Assembly (NCBI RefSeq): GCF_029714185.1
Contig: NZ_CP121671.1
Span: 3,906,001-3,970,000, forward strand
Length of the DNA stretch: 64,000 nt
Origin: Halobacillus naozhouensis
GTDB taxonomy: Bacteria > Bacillota > Bacilli > Bacillales > Halobacillaceae
Reading direction: 5' to 3'
Part shown: piece by piece, positions 25,772-33,706 of the stretch
How positions within the stretch are numbered: the first letter of the stretch is position 1
Layout: each line of letters begins with the position of its first letter
The notes under the pieces: model-generated
What the model was told of the DNA's origin: nothing
Databases searched by the model: none
The model's input: only the letters and a program-made list of their open reading frames with translations
Made by a program: the position numbers and the translations under genes

Positions 25772-26149
25772 ATGATAAACCTCATGATTATACGTGCTGA
25801 AAAAGAAATTGGAATGGGATGCTGTGGAGGAATATGCGGAGATGGGTTTATCGAAATGACCGAAGAATTCAAACACCATGACCCAGACAGGCTGCTTATG
25901 GGTGAATTTTATCGAAATATGAAGAAAAAGTATGGAGAGCACATATCGATTACCTTTCTTGATCCAAGAAATATTCTGGCTATTGGAATGTATTTTCTGC
26001 AACGAGTGAGAGACCGACACATTACTGTGATGGAAGCCATGAAACATTTCACTCTTCACATTAAGTACAATGCGGTCTTTATCAATGGTAAATTGACGGA
26101 GAACTTAGAAAGCTGTGATACACTAATAAAAAAGATCCTGCATTCATAA
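25772..26149 (+). CDS. Cys-rich protein with likely thioredoxin-like fold (unknown function)
   Basis: This 125-residue protein has no family I can name with confidence. It begins with a beta strand (MIIRAEKEI) leading into MGCCGGICGDGF, cysteines at about 17, 18 and 22, followed by a helix (DPDRLLMGEFYRNMKKKYG), a second strand (ISITFLDPRN), a long helix, and YNAVFINGKLTENLES. That order, with NAVFINGK near residue 101, is what a thioredoxin-like redox or metal protein would show. TTAGGAGG lies seven bases before the ATG. It is the first of four genes running to 28430. Confidence 0.75.
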   Translation: MINLMIIRAEKEIGMGCCGGICGDGFIEMTEEFKHHDPDRLLMGEFYRNMKKKYGEHISITFLDPRNILAIGMYFLQRVRDRHITVMEAMKHFTLHIKYNAVFINGKLTENLESCDTLIKKILHS

Positions 26150-26165
26150 GGGGGAAAAGGAATCT

Positions 26166-26432
26166 ATGAGTAACAAAAAACTATCTTTAAAACGACTCGT
26201 TCAATTTTATGATGAAGTCTTGAGCCTCCCCCACAAAAATGAAATTGCCAGAGAGCTCAGAGATGAAGACGACTTGTTTCTATTGCTCGTCTATTCTGAT
26301 ATGCTCGGCATCCCCAATCCTGCCTTTTATTACACCCTTGAATTGTATCCTTACATTATTGAGAAGTTCCACGACTGGCACTTAAGAATGGGGATGGAAA
26401 AATCACCGCTAGATGGAATACGCTGCTGTTAA
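26166..26432 (+). CDS. Small protein ending in Cys-Cys (cory-CC-star type)
   Basis: This 88-residue soluble protein ends in DGIRCC at its last residues. I believe it belongs to the family that NCBI calls cory-CC-star, small proteins with an invariant C-terminal Cys-Cys. The tail also resembles E. coli YbdD and YjiX (DUF466), which end in RCC and are encoded beside CstA and BtsT. The body is mostly helical and acidic. No other cysteine is present, so the tail is the likely functional part, perhaps binding a metal or forming a disulfide. GGGGGAAAAGG precedes the ATG. It lies between the thioredoxin-like gene and the ArsA-like gene. Confidence 0.78.
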   Translation: MSNKKLSLKRLVQFYDEVLSLPHKNEIARELRDEDDLFLLLVYSDMLGIPNPAFYYTLELYPYIIEKFHDWHLRMGMEKSPLDGIRCC

Positions 26433-26484
26433 GCTGCTAATACTCCAACATACTAAACTGATTGATTTATAAAGGGGTCTTAAA

Positions 26485-27441
26485 ATGAATGATCTACACC
26501 ATAACAAAATCCTATTTGTCGGCGGTAAAGGTGGGGTCGGAAAGTCAACTTCTTCCGCTGCAATGGCCGTTGCTTTTGCCCGGGCTGGTCATAAAACGTT
26601 AGTCGTTTCGACCGATCCCGCTCATAATCTCGGAGATATTTTTCATAAAAAGATCAAGCATGAGAAAACCAGTCTAGAAGAAAATTTATGGGGGATGGAA
26701 GTTGATCCAGATCGTGAATCCAAACGCTACATTGAAGGTGTGAAAGATAATCTGCAAGGGTTAGTCAAATCGAAAATGGTTGAAGAGGTTCATAGGCAAA
26801 TAGATATGGCCAGCGCTTCCCCTGGAGCAGACGAGGCCGCTTTATTCGACCGGCTGATCTCCATCATCCTGGAAGAATCAGACGAGTTTGATAAAATCAT
26901 ATTTGATACCGCCCCCACTGGTCACACGATCAGATTATTAACCTTGCCAGAGTTAATGAGTGTTTGGATAGACGGAATGCTTGAACGCAGGAAGAAAATC
27001 AATGACAATTATACAGAGCTTCTTAATGACGGGGAGCCAATAGATGATCCGATCTATGAGATTCTGCAAAAGCGGAAAGAGAAATTTTCAGCCGTTCGAA
27101 AGATTATATTAGATGAGAAGCAGACAGGGTTCATTTTTGTTCTCATCCCTGAACGTCTTCCGATTTTAGAAACACAACAGGCCATCAAGCAGTTAGATAA
27201 ACACCATCTTCACATTAAAACATTGATCGTCAACAAAGTATTGCCTGATCATGCAGACGGAGCATTCTTGCAAAAACGCAGAAAGCAAGAACGAGACTAC
27301 TTAAACCAAATCGAAGAAGGCTTTTCAAACCAACAATCGATTAACGTGCCATTGTTCGAAGAAGATGTAGCAGATATGGACAAACTTTCTATTTTTGCTG
27401 CTCATTTGCAACCACTGACTAAGGAGGAGACGCACAAATGA
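26485..27441 (+). CDS. ArsA/Get3-family ATPase without cysteines
   Basis: This 318-residue single-domain P-loop ATPase has GGKGGVGKSTSS at residues 13-24 (deviant Walker A with the intradimer lysine), switch I STDPAHNLGD near residue 43, and switch II DTAPTGHTIRLL near residue 139. These place it in the ArsA/Get3 family, which work as nucleotide-switched dimers. Unlike ArsA, which binds As(III) through three cysteines, and Get3, which has a zinc CxxC, this protein contains no cysteine at all. No arsB, arsR or arsC is near. It likely acts on a protein or metal cargo supplied by the small Cys proteins, which is inference. Confidence 0.87.
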   Translation: MNDLHHNKILFVGGKGGVGKSTSSAAMAVAFARAGHKTLVVSTDPAHNLGDIFHKKIKHEKTSLEENLWGMEVDPDRESKRYIEGVKDNLQGLVKSKMVEEVHRQIDMASASPGADEAALFDRLISIILEESDEFDKIIFDTAPTGHTIRLLTLPELMSVWIDGMLERRKKINDNYTELLNDGEPIDDPIYEILQKRKEKFSAVRKIILDEKQTGFIFVLIPERLPILETQQAIKQLDKHHLHIKTLIVNKVLPDHADGAFLQKRRKQERDYLNQIEEGFSNQQSINVPLFEEDVADMDKLSIFAAHLQPLTKEETHK

Positions 27442-28430
27442 AAGCCATTGTACATGCAGAGCAAGAAGGATTAACAGGACTATTATTACAAGATATAGAC
27501 GCCCCGTCTATTCAAAGCAATATGGTAAAAGTGAAACTGAAAACAGCAGGGATGAACCGCAGAGACATTGCTGTCACCTTAAGACACAAAACGGATCAGC
27601 CGCCCCTCGTGCTAGGTTCAGACGGGGCTGGGATCATAGAGGAAATGGGTGAACAGGTTCAAGGGTTCGCTAAAGGGGATGAAGTGATTATCAACCCAGG
27701 GCTAGGTTGGAAGCATACTAGTGATGCCCCACCTGAAGGATTTGAAATCCTGGGATTACCTGACAACGGAACATTTGGAGAGTATATCTCTGTACCTGCT
27801 GACAATATCGTTTCAAAGCCTGATCACTTGTCGTGGGAGGAGGCAGGAGTTCTGCCTCTTGCAGCGTTAACGGCTTACCGTGTCCTGTTTACACGAGGAA
27901 AAATTAAACCAGAAGACACGGTCATGCTTCCAGGGATCGGAAGCGGTGTACTCACTTTTGCATTGAAATTCGCGAAGGCTGTTGGAGCGAGAGTCATCGT
28001 TACCTCTAGACATGAAGAGAAACTAGAGAAAGCAAAAGATCTGGGAGCTGACATCGCCATCCCGACCAACTCGGACTGGAATGAGGAATTAAAGAATGAG
28101 AAAGTGGATTTGCTAATAGAAAGCGTAGGTCGTGCAACGTTTGATCAGTCCCTCTCAATCATTCGAAAAGGTGGTACAATTGTAACGTTTGGAGCCACTA
28201 CAGAAGATGAAGTCACGATTAATATCCGTAAGTTTTTCTATGGTCAATTCAACTTACTCGGTTCAACGATGGGAAGCGCCGATGAATTCGCTGACATGCT
28301 TTCGTTTGTTGAACAATACAACATTAAGCCCGAACTTGATCGGATGTTCAGCTTATCTCAATATAAAGAAGCCTTTGAATACCTCAAGGAGACGAAGAAT
28401 TTTGGGAAAATAGGTTTTTCAATAGGTTGA
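27438..28430 (+). CDS. Zinc-type alcohol dehydrogenase-like / quinone oxidoreductase (YogA-like)
   Basis: This 330-residue medium-chain reductase has a GroES-like N-terminal half (MNRRDIAVTLR, VLGSDGAGIIEEMG) and a Rossmann domain with PGIGSGVLTFALKFAKAVGA near residue 171. Catalytic and structural zinc cysteines are absent, so a quinone- or enone-reducing activity with NADPH is more likely than alcohol oxidation. It overlaps the ATPase gene by four bases, which means coupled translation and suggests a shared role. B. subtilis YogA is the closest named relative I recall. Confidence 0.85.
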   Translation: MKAIVHAEQEGLTGLLLQDIDAPSIQSNMVKVKLKTAGMNRRDIAVTLRHKTDQPPLVLGSDGAGIIEEMGEQVQGFAKGDEVIINPGLGWKHTSDAPPEGFEILGLPDNGTFGEYISVPADNIVSKPDHLSWEEAGVLPLAALTAYRVLFTRGKIKPEDTVMLPGIGSGVLTFALKFAKAVGARVIVTSRHEEKLEKAKDLGADIAIPTNSDWNEELKNEKVDLLIESVGRATFDQSLSIIRKGGTIVTFGATTEDEVTINIRKFFYGQFNLLGSTMGSADEFADMLSFVEQYNIKPELDRMFSLSQYKEAFEYLKETKNFGKIGFSIG

Positions 28431-28435
28431 AGAAG

Positions 28436-28468
28436 CAGCCCCGCGGTACTCACCGTGGGGCTGTTTAC
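28436..28468 (+). terminator. Intrinsic terminator ending the cstA-linked cluster
   Basis: CAGCCCCGCGG pairs with CCGTGGGGCTG around a short loop, followed by TTT. Confidence 0.8.
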
Positions 28469-28540
28469 ATATAAAATCTTCCCGTCTATAACTTCAATAG
28501 TTTTATATAATTTAACCGTTGCGAGCAACGCCGCTGCATT

Positions 28541-28556
28541 ATACTATTAATAGTAT
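28541..28556. promoter_or_regulatory. 16-base palindrome before the response regulator gene
   Basis: ATACTATTAATAGTAT is a perfect palindrome 58 bases before the response regulator start. It could be a dimer-binding site for autoregulation. An AT-rich palindrome could also arise by chance. Confidence 0.4.
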
Positions 28557-28613
28557 TAATACTTCAACGTAACAATGAGGACCGTTTGGGATTTTCTGAG
28601 AGAGGGTGAAATC

Positions 28614-29234
28614 ATGAAAGTCTTGATTGTGGACGATGATCCATTATTAACTACTTTTCTAAGGGAATTATGTGAAAGAGACGGGCTTGAGGCGGCAACT
28701 GCACCCAATGGGCGTGAGGGACTCAACCAGCTTAGTAAACACGATTATGATATTATAATCGCGGACTATCATATGCCTATTATTAATGGATTGGAGTTAG
28801 TTCAGAAAGTGCGTCTTGAAAATCAGCAAATTCCAATCCTTATCTTAACGGAAGATAACAGTAAAGAAGTTGCTGCATCATTTATAAAAGCTGGTGCTAC
28901 AGATTTTGCCTTAAAACCTGTAAAGGAACTCGATATTATCTCCCGAATCCACTTACACGCCCAGCTCGCGAATATGAGGAAACAGCTGGAGGCCGATGAA
29001 GATGTATACAGCGCAAAAGGAATTAGTAAAGGAACGCTGGAGTCCGTCGCCGATTATCTGAAGGAACATCGTGGGGCGAACTCGGTCGACACCATTTCGA
29101 AAGGGATCGGGTTAGCTTACCCTACTGTCTATCGCTACTTGATGTATTTGTTGGAGGAAGGGAAAGTTAAACAAGTTATTGGCCACCAAAAGATTGGACG
29201 ACCAAAGAAATTATATAGATGGTATACCAATTAG
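28614..29234 (+). CDS. Orphan response regulator, CitT/DcuR-type output domain
   Basis: A receiver domain (residues 1-120) has the acidic pocket VDDDP near residue 7, phospho-acceptor Asp in IIADYHMP near residue 55, and Lys in ALKPVK near residue 107. The C-terminal part (GISKGTLESVADYLKEH, YPTVYRYLMYLLEEGKV, KIGRPKKLYRW) is the helix-turn-helix used by CitT, MalR and DctR, which control carboxylate uptake. These normally pair with a CitA-type sensor kinase, but no kinase gene is adjacent here. The ATG at 28614 has GAGAGGGTGA eight bases upstream; the 13 earlier codons were dropped. Confidence 0.85.
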   Translation: MKVLIVDDDPLLTTFLRELCERDGLEAATAPNGREGLNQLSKHDYDIIIADYHMPIINGLELVQKVRLENQQIPILILTEDNSKEVAASFIKAGATDFALKPVKELDIISRIHLHAQLANMRKQLEADEDVYSAKGISKGTLESVADYLKEHRGANSVDTISKGIGLAYPTVYRYLMYLLEEGKVKQVIGHQKIGRPKKLYRWYTN

Positions 29235-29248
29235 ATCATGGTAATATT

Positions 29249-29267
29249 TGGATGACCTGAGGTGGAA
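29249..29267 (+). repeat. Short dispersed repeat, copy 4 (one arm)
   Basis: TGGATGACCTGAGGTGGAA is identical over 19 bases to the copy at 7287-7305, about 22 kb away. It lies 15 bases after the response regulator stop codon. Confidence 0.7.
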
Positions 29268-29307
29268 CTTTAAGGGAATTCCACTTAATGATAATAGGGG
29301 GGCCTAT

Positions 29308-30084
29308 ATGGGAAAGGTTACGTTTTCTAACAGCAGGAGGCTGGCTTTAGTTGGTGATTTGTACAGGAATGAGGGGAACCGGATCGTTATTATGTGTCAT
29401 GGCTTTCTTTCTAATCGTTCTTCTCGTGGTCGCTTTGATTTATTTACCTCAGCTTTCTACAGACTCGGTTATAGTGTACTGCGCTTTGACTTTGGCGGGT
29501 GTGGGGAAAGTGATGACACTCCCCTGACATTGTCTAATGAAGTAGATGACCTCACTTCGGCTATGAACTATGCCAGGGGTGCAGGCTTTACTGAAATGGT
29601 TCTTTACGGACACAGCTTAGGAGCACGAGTATGTTTAGAGGCTTACGATCCTCAATACGTTAAAACTATGATCTTAACAGGGGCAGGCACAGGACCTGTC
29701 CATTACCATTGGCCTGACCACTTTTCCCAGGAGGAACTCGTCACATTACAAAGTAACGGGCACTTTTCAGTAAAAGTTTCGGATCCTCATCGTGACGAAA
29801 TGGTCATCACAAAAGAAATGCTGCTTGATTTTGAACGCTGTGATCAAAAACACATGCTCTCGAGGATCATTTGCCCAATTCTTCTTATCCATGGAAATAA
29901 GGGCGAGGAGAAGCTTTTAATGTCTATAACAAAGCAAGGAATGAAGTGGCTTCACCACCACTCCAAACTAGTAGTAGTAATTGACGGGGCTGCGCATCAT
30001 TTTATGGACCACCTTGATACTGTTCAAGAAACCTTTTCGAACTGGTTGGCTACCTGCGAGAATGGGGAAGATCAGCACGTTTGA
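29308..30084 (+). CDS. Alpha/beta hydrolase
   Basis: This 258-residue cytoplasmic hydrolase has the oxyanion region MCHGFLSNRSS near residue 26, nucleophile elbow YGHSLGAR near residue 103, and a late AAHHFMDH with the likely catalytic histidine. LLIHGNKGEE carries the region of the acid residue. It resembles feruloyl-esterase-like and serine aminopeptidase S33 hydrolases, and substrate is unknown. The start was set to 29308 with ATAGGGGGGCC in front; the codons from 29248 are within the dispersed repeat. Confidence 0.82.
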   Translation: MGKVTFSNSRRLALVGDLYRNEGNRIVIMCHGFLSNRSSRGRFDLFTSAFYRLGYSVLRFDFGGCGESDDTPLTLSNEVDDLTSAMNYARGAGFTEMVLYGHSLGARVCLEAYDPQYVKTMILTGAGTGPVHYHWPDHFSQEELVTLQSNGHFSVKVSDPHRDEMVITKEMLLDFERCDQKHMLSRIICPILLIHGNKGEEKLLMSITKQGMKWLHHHSKLVVVIDGAAHHFMDHLDTVQETFSNWLATCENGEDQHV

Positions 30085-30107
30085 AACTACAGCTGAATCG
30101 TCTCTTA

Positions 30108-31502
30108 TCAATCATTCAATTGTTCATATTTCGACCACCATGGCTGCGCCTTCTCCAACTGTGAAGCGAGTCTGAACAAGGTCGCTTCATCCCCAAAACG
30201 CCCCATAAAATGTGAGCCCATTGGCAAATTGTGTTCTCCCCAGTAAAGAGGGACACTCATAGCAGGCTGGCCTGTAACATTTGCAATAGGTGTTAGATGA
30301 GCATACTCTGCAGATACTGCCAATATTTCTTCAACTGATTTTTCCTCGCCACTATAATGCCCTAAGGGGAGCGGCGGCTTTGAATTCACCGGATGAAGCA
30401 GAACGTCATAGCTATCAAAGAATTTATGAATCTTCACACTCTCTGTATGCAAGACCTGGCGTGCTTCCTCATACTCTAGAGCAGTTATGTTAGACCCTTT
30501 TTCAAGTAAGGTGAAAAGCAGTCGCTCCATATTACTTTCCTTTAATTCTTTTTGGTTTAACCGTGCCGCTTCTTTCACCGCCAAAGCTCCGCCAACTACC
30601 CAGACAGTGACGAAAGCATCCATAAACGAATGTAAATCGAAGTCTGGGTATGCAATTTCGACTTGATGTCCAAGGCTCTCACAAAGCTTAGCAGTTGCTT
30701 CTGTTACCTTTTGCACCTCTGGATCTATTTCCATGAGTGAACCAAAGTCTGACATATAGCCAATTTTTAATATGCCTGGTTCGTTTCCTACCTCCTCTAA
30801 AAAGGACTCCTTATCAATTGGGGTAGAAAAGGAATCTGTCTTCTGTGGCCCTTTTAATAGATCTAACAGAGCCGCACTGTCCCTTACCGACCTTGTCACA
30901 GCATGGTTAACAGAAAAGCTGTTAAAATTCATCGCCAACGGTGTTCTGCCACGAGTAGGCTTCAAACCAAATACCCCGCAGCAGGATGCAGGAATCCGAA
31001 TAGAGCCTCCTCCGTCATTCGCATGAGCGAATGGAATCATCCCGGAGGCTACAGCTGCTGCCGCTCCCCCACTCGACCCCCCTGGAGAGAAATCTACATT
31101 CCACGGGTTTCTGGCAGCCCCGAGATACCCGGATTCCGTAGCAGGCGTAAAGCCAAACTCAGGTGTATTTGTTTTCCCAATTATGGTTAATCCCGCTTGT
31201 TTAAAACGTCTGACGTTGATGTCATCTATCTCTGCTATATACCCGTCCATCAGCTTCGAACCACTGCTTAATGGTTCACCTTTAACAGCGTTCAAGTCTT
31301 TGATTAAAAATGGCAGACCCTCAAAAGGCCCTTTGTTAATACCCGCATTAAACATCGGATGCACTACTGCATTTAGCTCAAAATTCTTTTCTTTAATCAC
31401 TCCTACAAAATGCTCTTTCACCTCGCTTGCTTTCAACTGCTTCGTTCGAATTAAGGTTAGAAGGTCCATCCCATCCTTATTTTCTAACTTTACATTCTTC
31501 AT
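30108..31502 (-). CDS. Amidase (amidase signature family)
   Basis: This 464-residue enzyme of the amidase-signature family has the Ser-cisSer-Lys triad: Lys in FLIKDLNAVKG near residue 68, the glycine- and serine-rich SPGGSSGGAAAAVASG near residues 139-154 holding both serines, and the conserved GGGSIRIPASCCGVFGLKPT. Relatives include 6-aminohexanoate cyclic dimer hydrolase and glutamyl-tRNA amidotransferase subunit A. The gatCAB partners are not near, so it is a stand-alone amide hydrolase of unknown substrate. It is convergent with the alpha/beta hydrolase gene. Confidence 0.88.
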   Translation of the reverse strand: MKNVKLENKDGMDLLTLIRTKQLKASEVKEHFVGVIKEKNFELNAVVHPMFNAGINKGPFEGLPFLIKDLNAVKGEPLSSGSKLMDGYIAEIDDINVRRFKQAGLTIIGKTNTPEFGFTPATESGYLGAARNPWNVDFSPGGSSGGAAAAVASGMIPFAHANDGGGSIRIPASCCGVFGLKPTRGRTPLAMNFNSFSVNHAVTRSVRDSAALLDLLKGPQKTDSFSTPIDKESFLEEVGNEPGILKIGYMSDFGSLMEIDPEVQKVTEATAKLCESLGHQVEIAYPDFDLHSFMDAFVTVWVVGGALAVKEAARLNQKELKESNMERLLFTLLEKGSNITALEYEEARQVLHTESVKIHKFFDSYDVLLHPVNSKPPLPLGHYSGEEKSVEEILAVSAEYAHLTPIANVTGQPAMSVPLYWGEHNLPMGSHFMGRFGDEATLFRLASQLEKAQPWWSKYEQLND

Positions 31503-31706
31503 CTTTATCAGAATCCCTTCACTTACACAGGCTCTAAATTTCTATCAGAGCCTTGATTTCATCCTGCCATTTCGTTCAATCCTAAAAAAATTATAACATG
31601 TTACCCACTCTGACATTTCCATAGAAGGGTCAATCTTACTTTATTTTCCTATGTTAAATCATTCAAAAAATGACACACTAATTTATATCTTTAGGAGGTT
31701 TAATAA

Positions 31707-31793
31707 ATGGGATCAAGGGAAATTAATTTGCAACATTTCAAGGAGATGATGGCGTGCAGCAAACCGCAATATTTCGCACCGGAAAAATTCTGA
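31707..31793 (+). CDS. Possible 28-residue leader peptide overlapping the next gene
   Basis: An ATG at 31707 has a strong TTAGGAGGT eight bases upstream and opens a 28-codon frame that ends 40 bases inside the following membrane protein gene, in a different frame. The start of that gene (GTG 31754, with AAGGAGATGATG in front) lies within this small frame. Translation of the leader could open or couple translation of the membrane protein. No homolog comes to mind, and it may not make a stable product. Confidence 0.38.
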   Translation: MGSREINLQHFKEMMACSKPQYFAPEKF

Positions 31794-32380
31794 CCGTGTT
31801 ATTTGCTGTTTTGTTTGTTGTTGGCATTCTAACGATTAACAGTTTGTTCGTCTACCCTTTGGTTAATACGTCACGAAGTTTAATGGCCTTTCTTATCGCC
31901 CCGCTTTGTATTCTCTACGCTAACCAGCACAACCTGTGGTTTCGTAGTTCCCTGCGAATTTTTCTAAAGGGAAGTCATAGGTTAGTTACAAGTATGTCTG
32001 TGTTCTTTGTCGGCGTACTGCTCAGCTATGAGGTATTGCGTATGCTTCCTAACGATTTAGGAACCCCTCTTCATCTCATCATTTTGGGGATCTGTTCCAT
32101 TATTTATTGGGGACCGTTGCTTATAGATTGCTCATTCCATAAACCAATGGCTTACTCGAGCAAATTCGCTTATTTTACAGGAACAACGCTACTCTTCTTT
32201 ACCTATCATCAACTAACGTTCGTCAATTATCACTCTGCCCCGACGCTCGGATTTATGTGGTCTGGCCTTGCAACGATGCTTACCACACTGATGGTTCTCA
32301 TCCACCAGTGGTTCCGAGCTGAGAAGAAAACTGATCGTAAGAGAATGGAAGGATATCTTCGTCCCCTTAAAAAAATTTAA
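31754..32380 (+). CDS. Integral membrane protein of unknown function
   Basis: The 208-residue protein has about six hydrophobic helices (for example ILTVLFAVLFVVGILTI near residues 12-28) and a basic C-terminus ending RPLKKI. I do not recognise the family. The GTG start is supported by AAGGAGATG. It lies alone between the amidase and the TRAP operon and may be coupled to the small leader frame at 31707. Confidence 0.7.
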   Translation: MQQTAIFRTGKILTVLFAVLFVVGILTINSLFVYPLVNTSRSLMAFLIAPLCILYANQHNLWFRSSLRIFLKGSHRLVTSMSVFFVGVLLSYEVLRMLPNDLGTPLHLIILGICSIIYWGPLLIDCSFHKPMAYSSKFAYFTGTTLLFFTYHQLTFVNYHSAPTLGFMWSGLATMLTTLMVLIHQWFRAEKKTDRKRMEGYLRPLKKI

Positions 32381-32410
32381 GCAGACAAGGGTAGGATTAC
32401 CCCTGTCTGC
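32381..32410 (-). terminator. Terminator of the TRAP/KDG operon
   Basis: GCAGACAAGGGTA pairs with ACCCCTGTCTGC. On the minus strand it is followed by TTAAATTTTTTT, so it ends the dctM transcript; it may also serve the convergent membrane protein gene. Confidence 0.8.
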
Positions 32411-32416
32411 TGTAAA

Positions 32417-33706
32417 CTAAAATAGATCAGGACTTATTAGTTCAGGTACATAGAAGGCTACTCCCGGTATAAATGCAATTACGAGAAGTACCACAACAAC
32501 GATCGTTATATAAGGAATAACGGCTTTAAAGGAACGTTCAATCGGTAATTTCCCTATTTTTGCTGCCAGCAGTAGACATAATCCATACGGCGGTGTAACC
32601 AACCCTACCGCTAAGGTCATAATGGTAACAATTCCGAGCAAGGTAGGATCAACACCAAAGCTAATTGCTACTGGTAAAATAACAGGAATGAACAAGATCA
32701 TCGCTGGAATTGCATCCATAAACGTACCTATAAATAGAAAGAATGCAATAATGATTAACAGGAAGAGCCATCTACTATCGATATTATTGGCAAAGAACTG
32801 TTCTGCCCAGCTCGATAGTCGATAATAGCTCATTAGTTCACCTAATGCACTTGCCGCAGCCAATGCAAATAAGGATAACGAGCTAAGTGTAAGTGTATCC
32901 ACTAATATCTTCGGAAAGTCCTTTAACTTAAGGGTCTTGTAATAAAACATGCCCACAAGCACGGTATAAATAGAAGCAAAAGCAGCTGCTTCCGTTGCTG
33001 TGAAAATTCCTGCAATTATTCCCCCAATTAAAATAACAGGCGTCATTAAGGCTGGAATTGTATCAAGAAATTTTTTAATAAAGTTCTTCATCGATGCTCG
33101 TTGATAGGTCGGATATTGTTTTTTCAAAGCAAGAAAATAGATGAGGACCATCATCCCGACTCCAACCAGGATCCCTGGAATAATTCCCACTAAAAATAAA
33201 GCCCCAACTGAAACATTCGTTAAACCCGCGAAAATAATCATCGGAATGCTGGGAGGGATGATCACACCAATTGTAGAAGAAGCTGCAGTAACACCAACTG
33301 CCGTTTCCGTATCATATCCTTGCTTCTTCATGTTTGGAATTAGAATTTTCCCAACTCCTGCTGTATCGGCCTGAGCTGCCCCTGATACCCCGGCGAATAA
33401 CATAGACACTAAGATATTAGCATGGGCCAGCCCACCACGAATGTGACCGACAATCGAAAGGGAAAAATCAATCAGCTTTTGGGAAATTTGGCCGCTGTTC
33501 ATTAGATTTGCGGCTAAAATAAATAAGGGTACAGCCAGCAACACGAATGAATCAAGGCCATTAAGCATTTTTACAGGAACCATAGCCTCAGGGATATAAG
33601 GGATATTCACAAAACCAAGCAAGGAGACAATTCCTATGACAAACGCAATAGGGATTCCTATAACCATTAAAATGATAAATAAGCCTACTAACACTACACC
33701 AATCAT
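32417..33706 (-). CDS. dctM: TRAP transporter large permease (DctM)
   Basis: This 429-residue membrane protein with about 12-13 hydrophobic helices is the ion-coupled translocation subunit of a tripartite TRAP transporter. Family hallmarks include VPLFILAANLMNSG, ANILVSMLFAGVSGAAQADTAGVGKILIP (split in the family as SMLFAGVSGAAQAD and GVGKILIP), STIGVIIPPSIPMIIF and GLVTPPYGLCLL. With DctQ and DctP it would use a sodium gradient to import an organic acid. The kdg-type genes upstream suggest a sugar acid as substrate. It overlaps dctQ by four bases and is the last gene of the operon. Confidence 0.93.
   Translation of the reverse strand: MIGVVLVGLFIILMVIGIPIAFVIGIVSLLGFVNIPYIPEAMVPVKMLNGLDSFVLLAVPLFILAANLMNSGQISQKLIDFSLSIVGHIRGGLAHANILVSMLFAGVSGAAQADTAGVGKILIPNMKKQGYDTETAVGVTAASSTIGVIIPPSIPMIIFAGLTNVSVGALFLVGIIPGILVGVGMMVLIYFLALKKQYPTYQRASMKNFIKKFLDTIPALMTPVILIGGIIAGIFTATEAAAFASIYTVLVGMFYYKTLKLKDFPKILVDTLTLSSLSLFALAAASALGELMSYYRLSSWAEQFFANNIDSRWLFLLIIIAFFLFIGTFMDAIPAMILFIPVILPVAISFGVDPTLLGIVTIMTLAVGLVTPPYGLCLLLAAKIGKLPIERSFKAVIPYITIVVVVLLVIAFIPGVAFYVPELISPDLF

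Noticed and set aside
26485..27441. Arsenic resistance operon
   Set aside because: The ATPase is ArsA-like, but it has no cysteine, and no arsB, arsR, arsC, arsD or acr3 is nearby. The label would be misleading.
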